Of a DNA stretch of 64,000 nt, positions 60,742 to 64,000 are shown piece by piece. The notes under the pieces are model-generated. The model did no database searches. It saw only the letters and a program-made list of their open reading frames with translations, and was not told the origin of the DNA. Position 1 is the first letter of the stretch. Each line of letters opens with the position of its first letter. The stretch covers positions 26,237,628 to 26,301,627 of the forward strand of contig NC_059304.1 in assembly GCF_017591435.1 (NCBI RefSeq), in the 5' to 3' direction. Made by a program: the position numbers and the translations under genes. This DNA is from Portunus trituberculatus. Its lineage: Eukaryota > Arthropoda > Malacostraca > Decapoda > Portunidae.

Positions 60742-63700
60742 GACATCGTCGATGGCGGAGGTGGTCGCTGAGCTCAGAGCAATCATCTATAATTCTACAG
60801 TTACCTAAGAGTAACCAAGGTGGGAAAGGAGCTGGTAATGTTTGTCCCGTCTCCATATAGTCATGTTAACTGTTGATTAGCAAAATAATGTCCAGTGAAG
60901 GTAAATATAAACTGTAGCCTGCGTTTGAGCCATCAGCTGGTTTGTTTACATCTGCGCAACATGGCGGCCGTGAACTCGAAAGATGAATCAGACTTCACAG
61001 GGTTTCAAGGAATAATGGAGAAGAGCGCTTATGTGAAGAAAATTCTGGAGTTAGAAGGTAAAATTGAAAAACTGTTTGAAAAGTATGAGGGCCTGGAAAC
61101 GAGTTATGACAATGTAAAGAGACTGTGCCGATATGAAGAAGGAAAATGCAGCACTGAAAGAGGAAGTTAAGCTAATTAAAGTGAATTGCGAAAAATGTGG
61201 AGAATCTCTAGGAAAAGTGATGGAGAAGCAGGCTGAATGGAAAAAAGTCAGGAAGTGGAAAGAAAGGAGGTAAATTACAAAGTTGCAAGTCTGGAAAAGG
61301 AAATCAAAGAGTCAGGGAGAAAACTTTGGGCCTTGCTGAAATTATAGATCAACAGATCATAGAAGAAGATAGCTGAGAAAGTGGTGAAGGTTATTAAGTC
61401 AAATGAGACATTGGTGAGGAAACTGTAGACAAAAGAGATGTGTGGTGATATTTGGTGTGGAGGAGGATAAGACACCGAGTAAAATGGAGAGAGAAAAACA
61501 TAAAAAGGTGATAAATAATATCATTAATGTGGTGCAGGAGGAGGAAAAGACCTAGTACAAGAAATAGAGGACTTCCATAGAATTGGAAAGTTCACAAGAG
61601 AAGGTATGAGGCCAATAAGAATCAAACTTAAGTCACAAAAGGATGTAGATGAATTGGTGGAGAAGTCATGGAGGCTAGCCCAGCAGGAAACAACAAGGAA
61701 GATTTGGTTGAGAAGAGATCTCGGTGAAAAGGAAGAGAAATGTTAAATGAGTTGAGAAAGGAGGCTTTGAAAAAAATGAAGAGAGGACAGAAGAGGAGAA
61801 GAAAGAGTTTTCTGGAGAATCTTGGATATGAGACTGAGGAAGTGGTTCATAACCCAGAAAAGTACAGCAAGAAAGGACTAAAGAAACTTACATATGAGCG
61901 AAATGTAATGTATTCCAACATAAATGGAGTGATATCGGGATTTTAGAACTCAACGATTACTTGAGGACAAGAACCCAGATATTGTGGGTCTTACTGAAAC
62001 AAAACTGAGAGAGGAGAAGACCTGATGATGGTTGGAGAAGGAAATATAATGTTTGGAAAAGAAATAGAGTAGGTAAGATGGGAGGAGGAGTGATGTTGCT
62101 GGTTAAAAAAGATATAAAGGTGGATCAAGTGAAAAAAGGTATGGGAAAGGCAGAAGTGCTAAAGATCAGAGCAGAAACTAATGAAGGAAAAAGAGGCACT
62201 ACATAGTGGTGTACGTACCACCTAAGACAAATGCATGGTCAGTACAGGAATATGAAGAAATGATAAGTGATACAGGAACATGTCTGGAAGAAATGTTGGG
62301 TGGCTGTGAACGAACTATAATGATGGGAGATTTTAATTGTAAAGAGGTGTGTTGGGAGGACTGGTCAATGGAAGGATCAGAGACAACATGGGAAATACAC
62401 TATTGACACTGGCAATGGAAAATGTGTTAACTCAGTGGGTCAAAGAAGATACTAGGTTTGGAGGAGAGGAGCATCGTCAAGACTGGACTTGGTCTTTAGT
62501 ACAGAGCCAATGGTCATTGAGGAGATGAGGGTGGAGTGCCCTTTAGCAAGAGTGATCATGCAGTTTTGGAGTTCAAGGTGATAGATGAAGAGAAATCTAG
62601 AAGAAATGAAGAATATAAAGTGGGAAGATGGAATTATGCCAAGACAGATTTTGGAAACCTAAAGAAATTCTTTCAAGAGACAAATTGGATGAAATTCAAG
62701 AGTGCTAAGGAGCAAATGAAAAGTGGAAGGAATTTATAAAAATATACAAAGAAGGTGAGAAAAATTTGTACCAATAAGACAACATAGAAGTTGGAAAGCA
62801 GGACTGGTTTAACGATAGATGTGAAAAGGCTAGAACAAGAAAAGAGGATGCATGGAAGAGGTGGAGAAGGAAAAGACGGATTAAGCAGTGGGAAAGTTAC
62901 AAAAGAGCAAGAAATGAATATGTGTTGATTAGAAGAGAAGAAAGAAAGAAACAAGAAAAGGATATAATTGATAAATGTAAAGACCAACCAAGGCTTTTTA
63001 CAGACATGTGAACAACAACATCAAAAATAGAAAGTATTGAAAGTTTAGAAGTAAATGGAGTATGCAGTGAAGATCCCAGGAAATGGCAGAGGCTATGAAT
63101 GGATGCTTTCGGAAGGTATTCACAAAGGAGACTGCTTTTGACAAACCACTGGTAATGGAACAGAAAGGGATTATGAAGGAGTTTCAAGTAACTGTGGAGG
63201 AGATCAAGAACATGATGGGGAGTTTAGAAGTGAGAAAAGCTGTGGGACCTGATGGGGTATCAGGATGGATTTTAAGAGAATGCAGGGAGCAATTGGCAGA
63301 AAAAGTTTGTGAAGTAATTGATGCCTCATTAAGGGAAGGTGTAGTGCCCCAAGACTGGAAAAGAGCTAACATTGTCCCAATCTATAAATCAGGTAACAAG
63401 AGACCCATTGAACTATAGACCAGTGTCACTTACAAGTGTGGTAGCTAAGATGTGTGAGAGGGTGGTGAAGAATAGATGGACAGACTTCTTGGAGAAAAAT
63501 GACATACTTTGTGAGTGTCAATTTGGTTTTAGAAAAGGCGTTCATGCACGACAAACCTGATATGTTACTATTCGAGGGTGATAGATGTAATACAGGAAAG
63601 AGATGGTTGGGCTGATGGAATATATCTGGATTTAAAAAAGGCCTTTGATAAGGTACCACACCAGAGACTGATCTGGAAACTTGAAATGGTAGGAGGAGTG

Positions 63701-64000
63701 CATGGCAGTTTACTAAAATGGATGGAAGACTTTTTGGTAGGAAGAGAAATGAGAACAATAATTAAGGACAGACCATCAGAATGGGGATTGGTGGAGAGTG
63801 GAGTTCCACAGGGATCAGTGTTGGCACCAGTAATGTTCGCAGTCTACATAAATGACATGGTGGATGGGGTGTCCAGTTATGTGAGCCTATTTGCAGGCGA
63901 TGCAAAATTGTTAAGAAAAGTGAGATGTGACAAAGATTGCGAACTACTCCAGGAAGACTTGGACAGAATATGGAAATGGAGCTGTACATGGCAAATGGAG
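60741..64000 (+). mobile_element. LINE-alpha copy 3 (longest copy; truncated by window end)
   Basis: About 220 bp of leader precede an ATG at 60961 (MAAVNSKDESDFTGF) in good context. ORF1 has a coiled coil (about 61010-61300) and an RRM-like C-V-V-I-F-G-V-E-E-D block (about 61437). The endonuclease starts near 61905 with V-M-Y-S-N-I-N-G, then G-L-T-E-T-K-L (about 61987), GDFNCKEVCWED (about 62326-62361) and KSDHAVLEF (about 62548). RT motifs are AVGPDGVSGWIL (about 63240-63275), LNYRPVSLTSVVAK (about 63410-63450), YLDLKKAFDKVPHQ (about 63625-63668) and GVPQGSVLAP (about 63800-63830). The catalytic motif reads LFAGDAKLL (63887 onward), with Gly for the first catalytic Asp. Frameshifts are present throughout. 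The C terminus lies beyond the window. Confidence 0.85.

Overview
The window is a piece of an arthropod nuclear genome, most likely a decapod crustacean. I infer this from the style of its LINE families, the abundance of (TA)n, (GA)n and (TTA)n microsatellites, and the long introns packed with transposons. No taxonomic search was possible. There is no prokaryotic gene organisation, CRISPR array, rRNA or free-standing tRNA gene.

One host gene explains the backbone. A BTB/POZ zinc-finger transcription factor lies on the + strand between about 12.9 and 55.6 kb. I reconstruct eight coding exons with consistent splice phases: 12918-13103, 32324-32515, 46170-46564, 52719-52866, 53773-54004, 54196-54414, 55215-55328 and 55474-55559. 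Together they encode 523 residues: an N-terminal BTB domain split over exons 1 and 2, an acidic stretch with a basic NLS and two SUMO-type motifs, a Pro/Ser/Thr-rich linker, and two C-terminal zinc fingers, the second of unusual C-x1-C spacing. A GC-rich patch at about 11.9-12.3 kb is a candidate promoter or non-coding first exon.

Upstream (1-11.1 kb) is a transposon cluster. It holds the 3' half of an I-clade LINE (RT and RNase H), a LINE ORF1 zinc-knuckle fragment, a 6.6 kb LTR retrotransposon with two near-identical LTRs, and another LINE 3' half. The LTR element has a Ty3/gypsy-type RT but the order Gag-protease-integrase-RT-RNase H, which is the copia-like order known from Gmr1-type elements.

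Intron 1 (19.2 kb) carries a Tc1 fragment, two copies of one APE-type LINE (called LINE-alpha here), a cluster of a second LINE (LINE-beta) inserted inside one of them, a pogo/Tigger-like element that has picked up a gypsy protease fragment, a CR1-like LINE and a degenerate antisense RT. Intron 2 (13.7 kb) is a dense nest of pogo/Tigger-like terminal-inverted-repeat elements, foldback palindromes and (TA)n arrays. Intron 3 (6.2 kb) has a tRNA-derived SINE, a second copy of an intron 2 element, a hAT-like MITE and an antisense LINE-beta. Downstream of the gene are more microsatellites, a LINE-beta interrupted by a Tigger element and a SINE, and a third LINE-alpha copy running off the window end.

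The most unusual items are the gypsy element with copia-like domain order, the DNA transposons carrying pieces of retrotransposon coding sequence (a gypsy protease and a LINE C-terminal domain), the repeated junction of TIR elements with (TA)n arrays, and a four-level transposon nest at 38.7-41.7 kb. LINE-alpha and LINE-beta are names used only in this report.
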